From contig JADCFN010000005.1 in the NCBI GenBank assembly GCA_020249505.1, positions 62,001-126,000 on the forward strand: DNA of 64,000 bases, written 5' to 3'. The translations under genes and the position numbers were made by a program. Below are positions 45,730 to 54,702 of the stretch, piece by piece (positions within the stretch are counted from its first letter, which is position 1; each line of letters starts with the position of its first letter). The DNA comes from Roseomonas sp. Its GTDB lineage: Bacteria; Pseudomonadota; Alphaproteobacteria; Acetobacterales; Acetobacteraceae. The notes beneath the pieces are model-generated. The model was not told the origin of the DNA. It worked only from the letters and a program-made list of their open reading frames with translations, and made no database searches.

Positions 45730-45852
45730 ATGGCCCTGCGGTTTGTGATCTTCCTGGCCCTGGCGCTGGCGGCTTGCGAGAAAAGCGAAAACCAAAGCGC
45801 CTTCGGGCCGCGCGGGACGGCGCTGCCGCCTCCTGGCTATGAGGCGAGGTGA
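45730..45852 (+). CDS. Small lipoprotein, 40 residues
   Basis: The gene codes for 40 residues: an N-terminal hydrophobic stretch MALRFVIFLALALAACEKSE with lipobox L-A-A-C (Cys16), then a short polar tail ending LPPPGYEAR. AAGGAG lies 9 nt before the ATG, so translation is well supported. It should be a lipid-anchored periplasmic or outer-membrane peptide. Many alphaproteobacteria carry such entericidin-like or unnamed mini-lipoproteins; I cannot assign a family. The +2 residue Glu after Cys does not signal inner-membrane retention, so outer-membrane sorting is likely. Confidence 0.72.
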   Translation: MALRFVIFLALALAACEKSENQSAFGPRGTALPPPGYEAR

Positions 45853-45892
45853 AGTTGGTTGGCCTTCACCGTCTGCCCCTCCAAAAATCCTA

Positions 45893-46636
45893 TCACGTCT
45901 CCGCGCCGCCATTCACCTGAATCATCTGACCATTCACGAAGGCGCCGCCATCGGAAACCAGCATGGACACCACGGCGGCGATTTCATGCGGCTGACCAAG
46001 CCTGCCCACCGGCACGCGCGATACCATGCTGGCAATGTGGTGATGCGCGGCTTCATCATCACGCTCACCCGCGATGGGACCAGGTGAGACTGCATTGGTG
46101 GTAACACCCTTGGCGCCGAATTCCTTCGCCAAAGCCTTGGTCAACCCCCAAAGCCCGTGCTTCGAAACCGAAACCGCCGCGCGGCCATTATAGCCATGGA
46201 TGGCATTCATGCCGAGCAGGTTCACAATCCGCCCCCAGCCGCGGTCCAGCATCCCCGGCAGGCAGGCGCGCGCTAGCCACACGCTGGAATCAAGATCAAC
46301 CGAAATCACCCGGCGCCAATCCGCATCGCTCATTTCCAGGAAACGACCATCGGGGCGAAGCGCCGCGTTATTCACCAGCACATCCACTGCGCCGAAGCTT
46401 GCGATGGCGTCACGCGCGATGCGCGCGCATTCTTCGGCCACGCCAACATCGGCCATGGCCACCAAAGCCTCTACGCCCATCGCGCGGGCCTCAGCGGCGA
46501 CTTTTTCGCAGGCGTCGCGATTGCGCGATCCATTGATGACGACATTGAAACCCATGCGCGCCAGATCAAGCGCAATGGCGCGGCCAATATTGCGGCCAGC
46601 GCCGGTGATCAAGGCGGCTTTGCGTTGCGTGGTCAT
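45893..46636 (-). CDS. Short-chain dehydrogenase/reductase family protein lacking the usual active-site Ser and Tyr
   Basis: The Rossmann fold is plain: ALITGAGRNIGRAIALDLAR with the TGxxxGxG cofactor loop, VLVNNAALRP (NNAA motif) and a C-terminal MLVSDGGAFVNGQMIQVNGG. The catalytic tetrad is broken. Where SDRs have Ser the sequence reads IVNLLGMNAIHG, and where they have Y-x-x-x-K it reads AAVSVSKHGL, with Val in place of Tyr, the Lys being kept. It may be inactive, use another residue, or act as a binding protein. Length 247. It lies 66 bp past the gamma-glutamyltransferase gene on the same strand. Confidence 0.85.
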   Translation of the reverse strand: MTTQRKAALITGAGRNIGRAIALDLARMGFNVVINGSRNRDACEKVAAEARAMGVEALVAMADVGVAEECARIARDAIASFGAVDVLVNNAALRPDGRFLEMSDADWRRVISVDLDSSVWLARACLPGMLDRGWGRIVNLLGMNAIHGYNGRAAVSVSKHGLWGLTKALAKEFGAKGVTTNAVSPGPIAGERDDEAAHHHIASMVSRVPVGRLGQPHEIAAVVSMLVSDGGAFVNGQMIQVNGGAET

Positions 46637-46702
46637 GTTTGCGTCTTTCAGAAGATGATGTTGCTGGGTTTTACACCCGCTATGGCAGCACCGGAATAGC
46701 GC

Positions 46703-48316
46703 CTACCAGGCCACGGCCACACCGCCGCCACCGCGTGGATCGGCGCCACCGGTGGGCTTGCCATCGCGCAGCAGGATGGCATGCGCGCGGCTCATGGTCG
46801 GGTCATAGGAAATCGGCGAATGGCGCACCTCATGCCCCAGGGCTTTGAGCGCCGCCACCACATCACCCTGCACGCGCGCTTCGCAGAAAACCGGCCCGCC
46901 TTCGCAATGGATGCGCGGGAAGGAAACTGCCTCCACTGCCGACATGCCGAAATCAATCGCATTGATGATGGTGGTGAGCACGGCAGAGATAATCACGCTG
47001 CCCCCAGGTGCGCCCACAATCATCCAGGGCTCATTATCCTTGTAGACAATGGTGGGCACCATGCCGGTGGTGCGCGCCTTGCCCGGCGCGATGCTATTGG
47101 CGCGGCCCGGGCGCATGTCAAACAGCTTCATGGCATTGTTCCAATTGAAGCCGAGGCCAGGTGTCACAACACCCGCACCGGTGCCGAGTGTATGCGTGAC
47201 CGAAACGCAATTGCCCGCCGCATCCCAGACGGAAAGATGCGTGGTGCAGGAAGGGGGTTCGCCAACCCGCCCACCCGGCAGCCAGCCATCCCGGATGCGT
47301 TTGGCCCATGTGGCGGCGCGGTCTTTCGACATGAGGGATTCGGTTGGCACGCTGACGAAATCCGGATCGCCCAGCGCTTCATCACGGTCGTGATGTGCCG
47401 CCGCCATGGCGCGCGCCACCAGATCATAATGCCCGGCACTCCCGGCGGGCTGCGCGCCAAGATCGAATTGCTCCAGGATATTCAGCATGGCGATCAGCAC
47501 CGCGCCCGATCCCGGTGGCGGGTTCGATGAAATCTTATAGCCGCGATAGGTGCCGATCACGGGCGCACTTTCACGCACCCGGTAATCGCGCAAATCATCG
47601 CCAGTGATGAAGGCGCCGTTTTGCGCGAAATCATTGATGATCTGACCGGCGATTTCGCCCACATAAAAATCCTGCGCGCCCTTGGCAGCAATGCGTTCCA
47701 GCGTGCGCGCCATCTCGGCATGCACCAGCTTTTCGCCGACTTCATGCAATCGCCCGGCCTGGTTCAAATAAAGCGCGGCGCAGGCCTTGGTTTTGTTCAC
47801 GCGTTGCAAGCCGCTGGGCAGACCTGGCTGTGGCTTACGTTCCAGGAAATCGCGAAAGAAGGGCGTCACCAGCACGCCATCCCGCGCCATGGCGATGGCG
47901 GGCGCCAGCAGATCGGCCCAATCCATGGTGCAGAATTGCGCGTGAAAATGCGCAAATCCCGCGACGGTGCCGGGGGTCATGATGGCGGTATAGCCAAGCT
48001 CAGCCCGGTGATCCTCAAACAGCGCATAGCCAGAGATTTCGGATTTGCCCTTGCTATCGGCGGCCCACATATCGGCGCGCACCTGGGCGCCGGCGCGGGC
48101 GTGGAAATCAATCATGCCCTGGCGGCCAGTTTTGGCGTCGCGAAATTGCAGGGTCCCCATGCCGCCAATGCCGCACATGAAGGGGTCTTGCACCATTTGG
48201 CAAAAGGCGGTGGCGACCGCCGCGTCAAAGGCATTGCCGCGGCGGCGTAAAATCTCTGCCCCCACATCCGCGGCGCGCGGTTGTGGGCAAACGACAATGC
48301 CTTTGATCTTGGCCAT
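46703..48316 (-). CDS. ggt: Gamma-glutamyltransferase
   Basis: Ggt is an N-terminal nucleophile hydrolase that splits or transfers the gamma-glutamyl group of glutathione and similar amides. Seen: AADVGAEILRRRGNAFDAAV, DPFMCGIGGMGTLQF, NPPPGSGAVLIAMLNILEQF, and the self-cleavage/nucleophile threonine in SCTTHLSVWD, about residue 355. SIAPGKARTTGMVPTIVYKD and VGAPGGSVIISAVLTTIINA follow. Length 537. It has no signal peptide, so it would be cytoplasmic, unlike classical periplasmic Ggt. An alternative is a related cytoplasmic gamma-glutamyl hydrolase. Followed by the defective SDR. Confidence 0.9.
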   Translation of the reverse strand: MAKIKGIVVCPQPRAADVGAEILRRRGNAFDAAVATAFCQMVQDPFMCGIGGMGTLQFRDAKTGRQGMIDFHARAGAQVRADMWAADSKGKSEISGYALFEDHRAELGYTAIMTPGTVAGFAHFHAQFCTMDWADLLAPAIAMARDGVLVTPFFRDFLERKPQPGLPSGLQRVNKTKACAALYLNQAGRLHEVGEKLVHAEMARTLERIAAKGAQDFYVGEIAGQIINDFAQNGAFITGDDLRDYRVRESAPVIGTYRGYKISSNPPPGSGAVLIAMLNILEQFDLGAQPAGSAGHYDLVARAMAAAHHDRDEALGDPDFVSVPTESLMSKDRAATWAKRIRDGWLPGGRVGEPPSCTTHLSVWDAAGNCVSVTHTLGTGAGVVTPGLGFNWNNAMKLFDMRPGRANSIAPGKARTTGMVPTIVYKDNEPWMIVGAPGGSVIISAVLTTIINAIDFGMSAVEAVSFPRIHCEGGPVFCEARVQGDVVAALKALGHEVRHSPISYDPTMSRAHAILLRDGKPTGGADPRGGGGVAVAW

Positions 48317-48408
48317 GTGGGTTCCTCTATTTGGGAATATGCCAGCACGAAGCGGCGCGATGCGCCATGGTGCTTGACGCCGCGCGGCGCACGGGCAGCA
48401 TGGAGGGT

Positions 48409-49776
48409 ATGACAGACACCGCTGAAACCACCCTGCTCCGCCATGTGCTGGAAACGCCCGAGGCCGCCATTCCCGAAGCGGCGCAGGACGCTGCGCGGGT
48501 GTTTCTGCTGGATGGGCTCGCGGTTGGTGTCGCGGGCATGGCGCATGCGGTGCGCGCCGGTTTGCTGGTGGCGGCGCGCGGCTGGGGCGCGGGGGAGGAA
48601 GCCAGGCTTTGGGGTGATGGCGCGCTGCTACCGGCGTCCCAGGCTGCCTTCATGAATGCCTTTCAGGCCCATGCGTTGGAGTTTGACGCCATCCATGAAG
48701 CCGCCGTGGTGCATGCCATGACGCCGACGCTCTCCGCCGCGCTGGCCGAATCGGAAAGGCAAAGCCGCCAAGGCCGCCCAGTATCCGGCGCGCGCTTCAT
48801 GGCCGCGGTGATCCTGGGGCTTGATCTGGCCTGCACCATTGGCGCAGCCGCACGCGGGCCGATGCGCTTCTTCCGCCCGGCAACGGCAGGCATGTTCGGC
48901 GCCTATGGTGCGGTAGCGCGGCTGCGCGGGTTTGATCTGGCCACCGCCTCAGCCGGCGCGGGGCTTTTGCTTGGGCAGATACCCGGCACCATGCAGGCGC
49001 ATAGTGAAGGGTCCATGGCCTTGCCGGTGCAAATGGGCTTCGCCGCGATGGCCGGGCTGCGCGCGGCGGATATGGCGGCGGCTGGCACGGCGGGGCCAGA
49101 GCAATGGCTGACCGGGTCCTTCGGTTTTTTGAAACTGACGGAGCCCGAGCATGATCTGGCGCCTGGCCTCGCGGCACTTGGCAGCACATGGCAGATGACG
49201 CGGCTGGCGCATAAACCCTTCCCCTCAGGCCGGCTGACGCATCCCGCGATTGATGGCGTGCAGCGGCTGATGGCGGCGCATGGGATCGGCGCTGAAGATG
49301 TGGCGGCGGTGCGGCTTTATTTGCCACCACTCGCGATGCGTCTGGTGGGCCGACCCATCAAGCCTGATCTGACCGGCAATTACGCACGGCTTTGCCTGCC
49401 CTATGTGGTGGCGCGGACGCTGCTTTCGGGCAGTGTCGGGCTTGGGGACTTTTCCGATGCCTTGCTGCGCGATGGCCCAACCCATGCGCTGGCGGCGCGT
49501 GTCGCCTTGCTTGATGATGGCACCACCGATGAAAACGCCGTGGTGCCGCAGCGTGTGGAAATTGAATTGCAGGGCGGGACGAAGCTCAATCAGCGCGTGG
49601 ATGCTGCTTTGGGCAGCCCCGAAAACCCGCTGCCGCGCGCGGCGCAAATCGCCAAGGTGGAGGCTTGTTTCGCCGGTATTTTGCCCGAGAACCGCGCGGA
49701 TAGCCTGATCCGCGCGATTGAAGCGCTGCCTGCGGCGCCGGACACCGCAGCCTTGGGCACGCTGCTACAGGCTTAG
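48409..49776 (+). CDS. MmgE/PrpD family protein
   Basis: PrpD (2-methylcitrate dehydratase) and its relatives include cis-aconitate decarboxylase and aconitate-type hydratases. Seen: DAARVFLLDGLAVGVAGMAH, NAFQAHALEFDAIHEAAVVH (the family's D-D/H substrate region) and HPAIDGVQRLMAAHGIGAED. The ATG at 48409 has GGAGGG just upstream and starts family likeness; length 455. Its TAG overlaps the TAA of the convergent dehydrogenase gene (shared TTAG). No methylcitrate-cycle genes are close, so propionate use is not implied. Confidence 0.88.
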   Translation: MTDTAETTLLRHVLETPEAAIPEAAQDAARVFLLDGLAVGVAGMAHAVRAGLLVAARGWGAGEEARLWGDGALLPASQAAFMNAFQAHALEFDAIHEAAVVHAMTPTLSAALAESERQSRQGRPVSGARFMAAVILGLDLACTIGAAARGPMRFFRPATAGMFGAYGAVARLRGFDLATASAGAGLLLGQIPGTMQAHSEGSMALPVQMGFAAMAGLRAADMAAAGTAGPEQWLTGSFGFLKLTEPEHDLAPGLAALGSTWQMTRLAHKPFPSGRLTHPAIDGVQRLMAAHGIGAEDVAAVRLYLPPLAMRLVGRPIKPDLTGNYARLCLPYVVARTLLSGSVGLGDFSDALLRDGPTHALAARVALLDDGTTDENAVVPQRVEIELQGGTKLNQRVDAALGSPENPLPRAAQIAKVEACFAGILPENRADSLIRAIEALPAAPDTAALGTLLQA

Positions 49777-50861
49777 ATCGCGCTATTCACCCCAAGCCGC
49801 TTCGCCGTCTGCAGAATATTCGCCCAGGTATCGGGCGGCAGCGGCACACCATCAGCGAGCCTTTCTGCGCGGCGCGTCGCTTCCGGCTCACCGGGCAGCA
49901 GCACCGGCGCTTCCGGATCAGCCGGGCGCGTTTCCGAAACCCAAGCCGCATAGGCCAAACCCATGCGTTCAAACTCGGCCTGCGTGCCGAAATGCTTGGG
50001 CGAGATGAAAATGGAAAGCATGCCATTGGCAATGCGAGAGCGTTCGGAAACCGGGCCGCTGGTGCCGCCTGCGGTCAGGCAGCCGGCCAGCATTTCGCAC
50101 ATGAAGGCCAAGCCCGAACCCTTATGTTCGCCAAAGGCGCGAATGGCGCCGGTGCCTTTCGAAACATCGCGCGGGCCGAGCGTGTCATAAGGCCCGTAAA
50201 GCGTATGCGGGTCGGTCGAAAGTCGGCCATCGGCTTCAATCAGCGCACCTTCCGGTAGCGCCTTGCCGCCGGATGACGCCACCAGCACCTTGCCTTCGGC
50301 CACCAGCGATGTCGCGAAATCAAGCAGGATCGGGCGGCCCGGCAGGGGCACACCGATGGAAACAGGATTGGTCGAAAAGCGCCGTTCCACGCCGCCAAAG
50401 GGGGCGACCAGGATCGAGCCCGCGACATTGACGAAATGGATCGAAATCAGCCCGGCTTCCATCGCCTGCTCGGCATAGGCGCCAACGCGGCCGATATGCC
50501 CGGCATTGCGAAGCGCTGTGATGCAAACGCCATTTTCGACCGCGCGCTTGATGCCAAAAGCAACCGCTTGGGGTGCCACTGTCTGGCCAAAGCCCCATTT
50601 GCCATCAATCACGGCGAAAGAACCACCATCGGTCACCACATCGGCGGTCTGGCCCTTCAGCACATAGCCCGCTTCCAGCCATTCCACGTAACGCGGGACG
50701 CGCACCACGCCGTGGCTGTCATGCCCGGCGAGATTGGCATCCACCAAATGGCGGCTGATGCGACGCGATTCCGGGCCATCGCAGCCGGCTGCCTGAAACA
50801 CATTGGCTACCAGGCCATCAAGCGCCTCGGCATTGATCATCTCATAGGGGGTGGTACCCAT
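49773..50861 (-). CDS. Malate/L-lactate dehydrogenase family (YlbC/LDH2) oxidoreductase
   Basis: This family uses NAD(P) to oxidise 2-hydroxy acids such as malate, ureidoglycolate or sulfolactate. Seen: HLVDANLAGHDSHGVVRVPR (with the catalytic His in DSHG), AVIDGKWGFGQTVAPQAV, ALRNAGHIGRVGAYAEQAME, LISIHFVNVAGSILVAPFGG and NPVSIGVPLPGRPILLDFAT. ATG 50861 (MGTTPYEMIN) gives 362 residues, the family norm. It is the last gene of the ABC importer operon, so its acid or sugar-acid substrate is probably what the importer brings in. It has a mutual 2-bp stop overlap with the PrpD gene. Confidence 0.9.
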   Translation of the reverse strand: MGTTPYEMINAEALDGLVANVFQAAGCDGPESRRISRHLVDANLAGHDSHGVVRVPRYVEWLEAGYVLKGQTADVVTDGGSFAVIDGKWGFGQTVAPQAVAFGIKRAVENGVCITALRNAGHIGRVGAYAEQAMEAGLISIHFVNVAGSILVAPFGGVERRFSTNPVSIGVPLPGRPILLDFATSLVAEGKVLVASSGGKALPEGALIEADGRLSTDPHTLYGPYDTLGPRDVSKGTGAIRAFGEHKGSGLAFMCEMLAGCLTAGGTSGPVSERSRIANGMLSIFISPKHFGTQAEFERMGLAYAAWVSETRPADPEAPVLLPGEPEATRRAERLADGVPLPPDTWANILQTAKRLGVNSAI

Positions 50862-50917
50862 CACTCGAACTCCGCAAAAGGAAAGGCGCGCCAACAGTAA
50901 AGGTCAGCGCGGCGCGA

Positions 50918-51676
50918 TTACATGGCGGCGATCTTCTTCGCTTGCGGCGCGAGCAGCCGCATATAGGTCGGCGTCACCAGCATTTCGGTGATATTGGCGC
51001 GCGCTGGCATGGTGGCGACAAAGAGCGCCATCGCCGCCAAATCTTCCGGCTGCAAAAGGCGTTCAATATCTTCTTGCGGCACGGGCTCCGGCCGGTTCTT
51101 CAAAATATCGGTCGCCACTTCGCCCGGGCAGATGCAGCAGGAACGAATGTTGTGGATGCCGTTTTCCTGATTGATGCTTTGCGAAAGTGCCACAAACCCA
51201 TGCTTTGCCGCCGTATAGCCGGGGCCCGAGAGGAAGGAGATATTCTTCCCCGCCATGGAGGCGATTTGGATGATATGCCCGCCGCCGCGCTTGCGCATCC
51301 CCGGCAGCACCGCGACCGAGGTGAAAAACGGCGCAGTCAGATTGCCATCCACCAGGCTGCGAATGGCCTCTGGCGTCAATTGATGGAGATAGCGCTTGGG
51401 CAGATTGACGCCAGCATTATTCACCAGAATATCCGGCCCTCCGATGGAGCTTTCCACCTTGGCGAGTGCGGCGGCGACCTGTTTTTCATCCGTCAAATCA
51501 GCCGGCACAATCACTGCACCGCCGCCGATCATCTTTGCGGTTTCTTCCAGTGGCGCGACGCGGCGGCCGGTCAGCGCAACCTTCGCCCCTTCGGCGGCGA
51601 ATGAAATGGCAATCGCACGGCCAATACCGCTGCCCGCACCAGTGACCCAGGCGGTTTTTCCTTCAAGACGTTTCAT
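50918..51676 (-). CDS. Short-chain dehydrogenase/reductase
   Basis: A standard SDR with WVTGAGSGIGRAIAISFAAE (cofactor), ILVNNAGVNLP, catalytic Ser in IIQIASMAGKN and the Y-T-A-A-K motif in GYTAAKHGFVALSQ. Length 252. Its ATG overlaps the stop of the UgpC-like ATPase gene by one base (TAATG), so it is part of the importer operon. With the LDH2-type enzyme downstream it probably oxidises or reduces the imported sugar, polyol or acid. The exact substrate is unknown. Confidence 0.92.
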   Translation of the reverse strand: MKRLEGKTAWVTGAGSGIGRAIAISFAAEGAKVALTGRRVAPLEETAKMIGGGAVIVPADLTDEKQVAAALAKVESSIGGPDILVNNAGVNLPKRYLHQLTPEAIRSLVDGNLTAPFFTSVAVLPGMRKRGGGHIIQIASMAGKNISFLSGPGYTAAKHGFVALSQSINQENGIHNIRSCCICPGEVATDILKNRPEPVPQEDIERLLQPEDLAAMALFVATMPARANITEMLVTPTYMRLLAPQAKKIAAM

Positions 51677-52776
51677 TACAGAACCCTATCGGAGGTGGGA
51701 TCAATCAGATGCATCTGATCCATATGCGCAATCAGTGACAGCGGCGCGCCAACGGCAGCCGGTGTCGCGGGATCAAGTCGCGCCGAAACTTCTGAACCGT
51801 CAAGCTTGAAGTGCACCAGCGTTTCCATGCCCATGGGCTCAATTACGTCAGGCTTCAGCGTAATGGGCGCGGTGTTGGATTTATCCGTCGGCTTGTCATC
51901 CGTCAGGTGCTCGGGGCGGATGCCGAACAGCACATCCTTGCCCGCATGCGCCTGATAGCGTGCAGTGCGTGCCGCCGGCACATCCAGCACAATGCCCTGC
52001 GGCAGGTGCAGGCGTAGCGCGCCGGATGCCTGTTCCAGCTTTGCCGGAATGAAATTCATCGCTGGGCTGCCGATGAAGCCGGCCACGAACTTCGTCGCCG
52101 GGTGGTGATACAATTCCTGCGGCGGGCCGACCTGCTCAATAATACCGTGGTTCATGACCACCACGCGGTCTGCCAGCGTCATGGCTTCCACCTGGTCGTG
52201 AGTGACATAGACCGTGGTGGTATTCACCGTCTGATGCACCTTCTTGATTTCGGTGCGCATCTGCACGCGCAGCTTCGCATCAAGGTTGGAAAGCGGCTCA
52301 TCGAACAGGAACACCTTGGGGTCGCGCACAATGGCGCGGCCCATCGCGACGCGCTGGCGCTGACCACCGGAAAGCGCCTTGGGCTTGCGGTCCAAAAGCG
52401 GCGTAATGTCCAGAATGCGCGCGGCTTCCTTCACACGGCGATCAATCTCGGCCTTGGGGAATTTCCGCAGCATCAGCCCGAAGGCCATGTTGTCATACAC
52501 GCTCATATGCGGATAGAGCGCGTAATTCTGGAACACCATGGCAATGTCGCGGTCACGCGGCGGGATGTCATTCACCACCGTCCCACCAATGGCGATATCG
52601 CCTGAGGTGATTTCCTCCAGCCCCGCAATCATGCGGAGCGTGGTGGATTTGCCGCAGCCCGAAGGCCCGACGAGTACCACGAATTCATGATCGTCGATTT
52701 CAAGATCAATGCCTTTTACGGCTTGGACGCCGCCTTCATAGGCTTTGACGATTTTGCGAAGCGAAACCTGAGCCAT
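51676..52776 (-). CDS. UgpC/MsmK-type ABC transporter ATP-binding protein
   Basis: The ATPase for the carbohydrate importer has Walker [17 protein letters not shown], signature [15 protein letters not shown], Walker [16 protein letters not shown] and [15 protein letters not shown], then an MalK-like regulatory TOBE part ([18 protein letters not shown] and FGIRPEHL). Length 366 is typical. It starts 6 bp after the MalG-like permease stop and overlaps the SDR start. Such ATPases serve the maltose/glycerol-phosphate (CUT1) class. Confidence 0.94.
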   Translation of the reverse strand: MAQVSLRKIVKAYEGGVQAVKGIDLEIDDHEFVVLVGPSGCGKSTTLRMIAGLEEITSGDIAIGGTVVNDIPPRDRDIAMVFQNYALYPHMSVYDNMAFGLMLRKFPKAEIDRRVKEAARILDITPLLDRKPKALSGGQRQRVAMGRAIVRDPKVFLFDEPLSNLDAKLRVQMRTEIKKVHQTVNTTTVYVTHDQVEAMTLADRVVVMNHGIIEQVGPPQELYHHPATKFVAGFIGSPAMNFIPAKLEQASGALRLHLPQGIVLDVPAARTARYQAHAGKDVLFGIRPEHLTDDKPTDKSNTAPITLKPDVIEPMGMETLVHFKLDGSEVSARLDPATPAAVGAPLSLIAHMDQMHLIDPTSDRVL

Positions 52777-52782
52777 TTTCGA

Positions 52783-53682
52783 TCAACCCTTGGTCGCGCC
52801 GGCGGTCAGGCCAGCGATGTAATAATCCATGAGGAAGGCGTAGACGATCACCGGTGGCAGCGCGGCCAGCAAGGCGCCTGCCGTGATCTGCCCCCAGACG
52901 AAGACATCCCCGCGCACCAGCTGCGACACTACGCCGATGGTAAGCGGCATCTGATCCGGTGTTGTGATGAAGGCCGTTGGATATACAAAGGCCGCCCAGG
53001 AAACTGTGAAGGCGAAGATCGTCGCCGCGATAATGCCAGGCAGCGCCACGGGGATAAAAATCTTCATCAGCATTTGCGGCCAGGTGGCGCCATCAATCAG
53101 CGCCGCCTCATCCAATTCCTTGGGGATGGAGGCGAAATAGCCAATCATGATCCAGGTGCAGAAGGGTACCGTCAGCGTCGGATAAACCAACACCAGCCCC
53201 CAGATGGAATTGAGTAAGCCAAGCCCACCCACAATTTGATAGAGCGGAATAAACAACAGCGTATCCGGCACCAGATAGGTCAGGAACACGCCCGTGGCCA
53301 AAACCTGACTGCCCCAGAAACGCATGCGCGCCAGCGCGAAGGCCGCCAGGATGGAAATCACCATGGTCAGCGCCACAACCACGACGGTCACGACCACGCT
53401 ATTGATGAAGAAGCCCTGGAACAGCGAATTGGTGATCAGCTCCCAGTAATTATCCAGCGTGGGATTGCGGACAATCCAGGGATTACCCTTTTGATCGGCA
53501 ATTTCGGCGCTGGTCTTAAGGCTGGTGATCAGCATATAGACCGGCGGCGTCAGCAGGATAATCGCTGAGATGATCAGCGAAATATAAGCCCAGATCAGCG
53601 CCCAGCGCCGTTCTGAACGGAGCGATCCCGCCTTGCCATAAAGGCTCGGCATATCGCGATTGGTTGCCGCAGACGCGGACAT
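52783..53682 (-). CDS. CUT1-type ABC transporter permease (MalG-like)
   Basis: Six-helix permease with the EAA coupling motif YFASIPKELDEAALIDGATW and an N-terminal segment LIWAYISLIISAIILLTPPV. Length 299. It ends GLTAGATKG, the end seen in many MalG-like proteins. Its ATG overlaps the MalF-like gene stop by one base. Together with that permease it forms the transmembrane channel. Confidence 0.93.
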   Translation of the reverse strand: MSASAATNRDMPSLYGKAGSLRSERRWALIWAYISLIISAIILLTPPVYMLITSLKTSAEIADQKGNPWIVRNPTLDNYWELITNSLFQGFFINSVVVTVVVVALTMVISILAAFALARMRFWGSQVLATGVFLTYLVPDTLLFIPLYQIVGGLGLLNSIWGLVLVYPTLTVPFCTWIMIGYFASIPKELDEAALIDGATWPQMLMKIFIPVALPGIIAATIFAFTVSWAAFVYPTAFITTPDQMPLTIGVVSQLVRGDVFVWGQITAGALLAALPPVIVYAFLMDYYIAGLTAGATKG

Positions 53683-54644
53683 TACATCTGCTCCTTATTA
53701 CGACGGGTGACGCCACGCAGAACGAAAAAGGCGCAAATGGCAAGGATCGGAAACATGAACAGGCTTACCGCGGCACCGCGCGGAATATTGCCGGATAGAA
53801 TCCCAACCTGGAATGCGTAGGACGCAAAGACATGCGTCAAGTCACGCGGCCCGCCATTGGTCAGCACGCGCACGATATCGTAATTGGCGAAGGTGACGAT
53901 CAGGCTGAACAGCACGGTGATAGAAATGATATTCGCCATCATCGGCAGCGTCACATAGCGCAGCCGCTGCCAGCTTGTGGCGCCATCAATCGCTGCTGCT
54001 TCATAAAGCTGTTCCGGCACGGATTTCAGCGCGGCCAGATACATAATCATGAAGAAGGGCGCGCCATACCAGACATTGACGATGATGATGGAAAGCCGCG
54101 CCCACCATTTCTCACCAAGCCAGGGTACTGCCGGAATGCCAAAAACCTGAAACAGCCAATTGATGGATGAATAGGCAGGGTCAAACATCCACCACCAGCC
54201 AAGCGTGGAAAGCGCTGGCGGAATCACCCAAGGCACCAGCAACATGCCGCGCCATTTGCGCTGCCCCTTGGCGGGGATGTGGTGCAGCATATGCGCAAGC
54301 CAAAAGCCGACCAGCGCCTTCAGAATCACTGCGGTGATCGCAAAAATGCAGGATTGCCAGGCAACCGCCCAGAAGGTCTCGCTTTCGAACAGAATCTCGA
54401 AATTGCCGAGGCCGTGTGGCAGCCATTCGGCTTCCATAAAGCCAGTCATCCGGCGATTGAGTGTGGAAAGGTAAATCCCGTAGCCCGCCGGATAGGCAAC
54501 CAGGCCGATCAGCACCACCAGCAAGGGAGTGGTCATCAGAACGGCAATGGTGGAACGGCGACGCGCCAAGCGTTGCAGGCTGGAAGCGCGCCCCGAATCG
54601 GGCGCAGAGGGCATAATTGGCGCCGTGCTGGCGTCAGCGGCCAT
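53682..54644 (-). CDS. CUT1-type ABC transporter permease (MalF-like)
   Basis: Partner permease, 320 residues, with a first helix IAVLMTTPLLVVLIGLVAYP, the EAA loop ALKSVPEQLYEAAAIDGATS, and AVPWLGEKWWARLSIIIVNV. Its overall form follows the UgpA/MalF type. It lies 58 bp after the binding-protein gene; a strong hairpin (54670-54694) occupies that gap and may lower its expression relative to the binding protein. Confidence 0.93.
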   Translation of the reverse strand: MAADASTAPIMPSAPDSGRASSLQRLARRRSTIAVLMTTPLLVVLIGLVAYPAGYGIYLSTLNRRMTGFMEAEWLPHGLGNFEILFESETFWAVAWQSCIFAITAVILKALVGFWLAHMLHHIPAKGQRKWRGMLLVPWVIPPALSTLGWWWMFDPAYSSINWLFQVFGIPAVPWLGEKWWARLSIIIVNVWYGAPFFMIMYLAALKSVPEQLYEAAAIDGATSWQRLRYVTLPMMANIISITVLFSLIVTFANYDIVRVLTNGGPRDLTHVFASYAFQVGILSGNIPRGAAVSLFMFPILAICAFFVLRGVTRRNKEQM

Positions 54645-54669
54645 GGTCTGAACCTTTCCTGAAATGAAA

Positions 54670-54694
54670 GACGGGCGGCGCGGGGCCGCCCGTC
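54670..54694 (-). terminator. Perfect 10-bp hairpin between binding-protein and permease genes (attenuator)
   Basis: GACGGGCGGC - GCGGG - GCCGCCCGTC is a perfect stem followed, in the transcribed minus strand, by TTTCATTTC. It sits between the stop of the binding-protein gene and the MalF-like start. Such hairpins let the binding protein be made in excess by partial termination or by protecting the upstream mRNA end. Confidence 0.65.
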
Positions 54695-54702
54695 ATGCGC
54701 GG

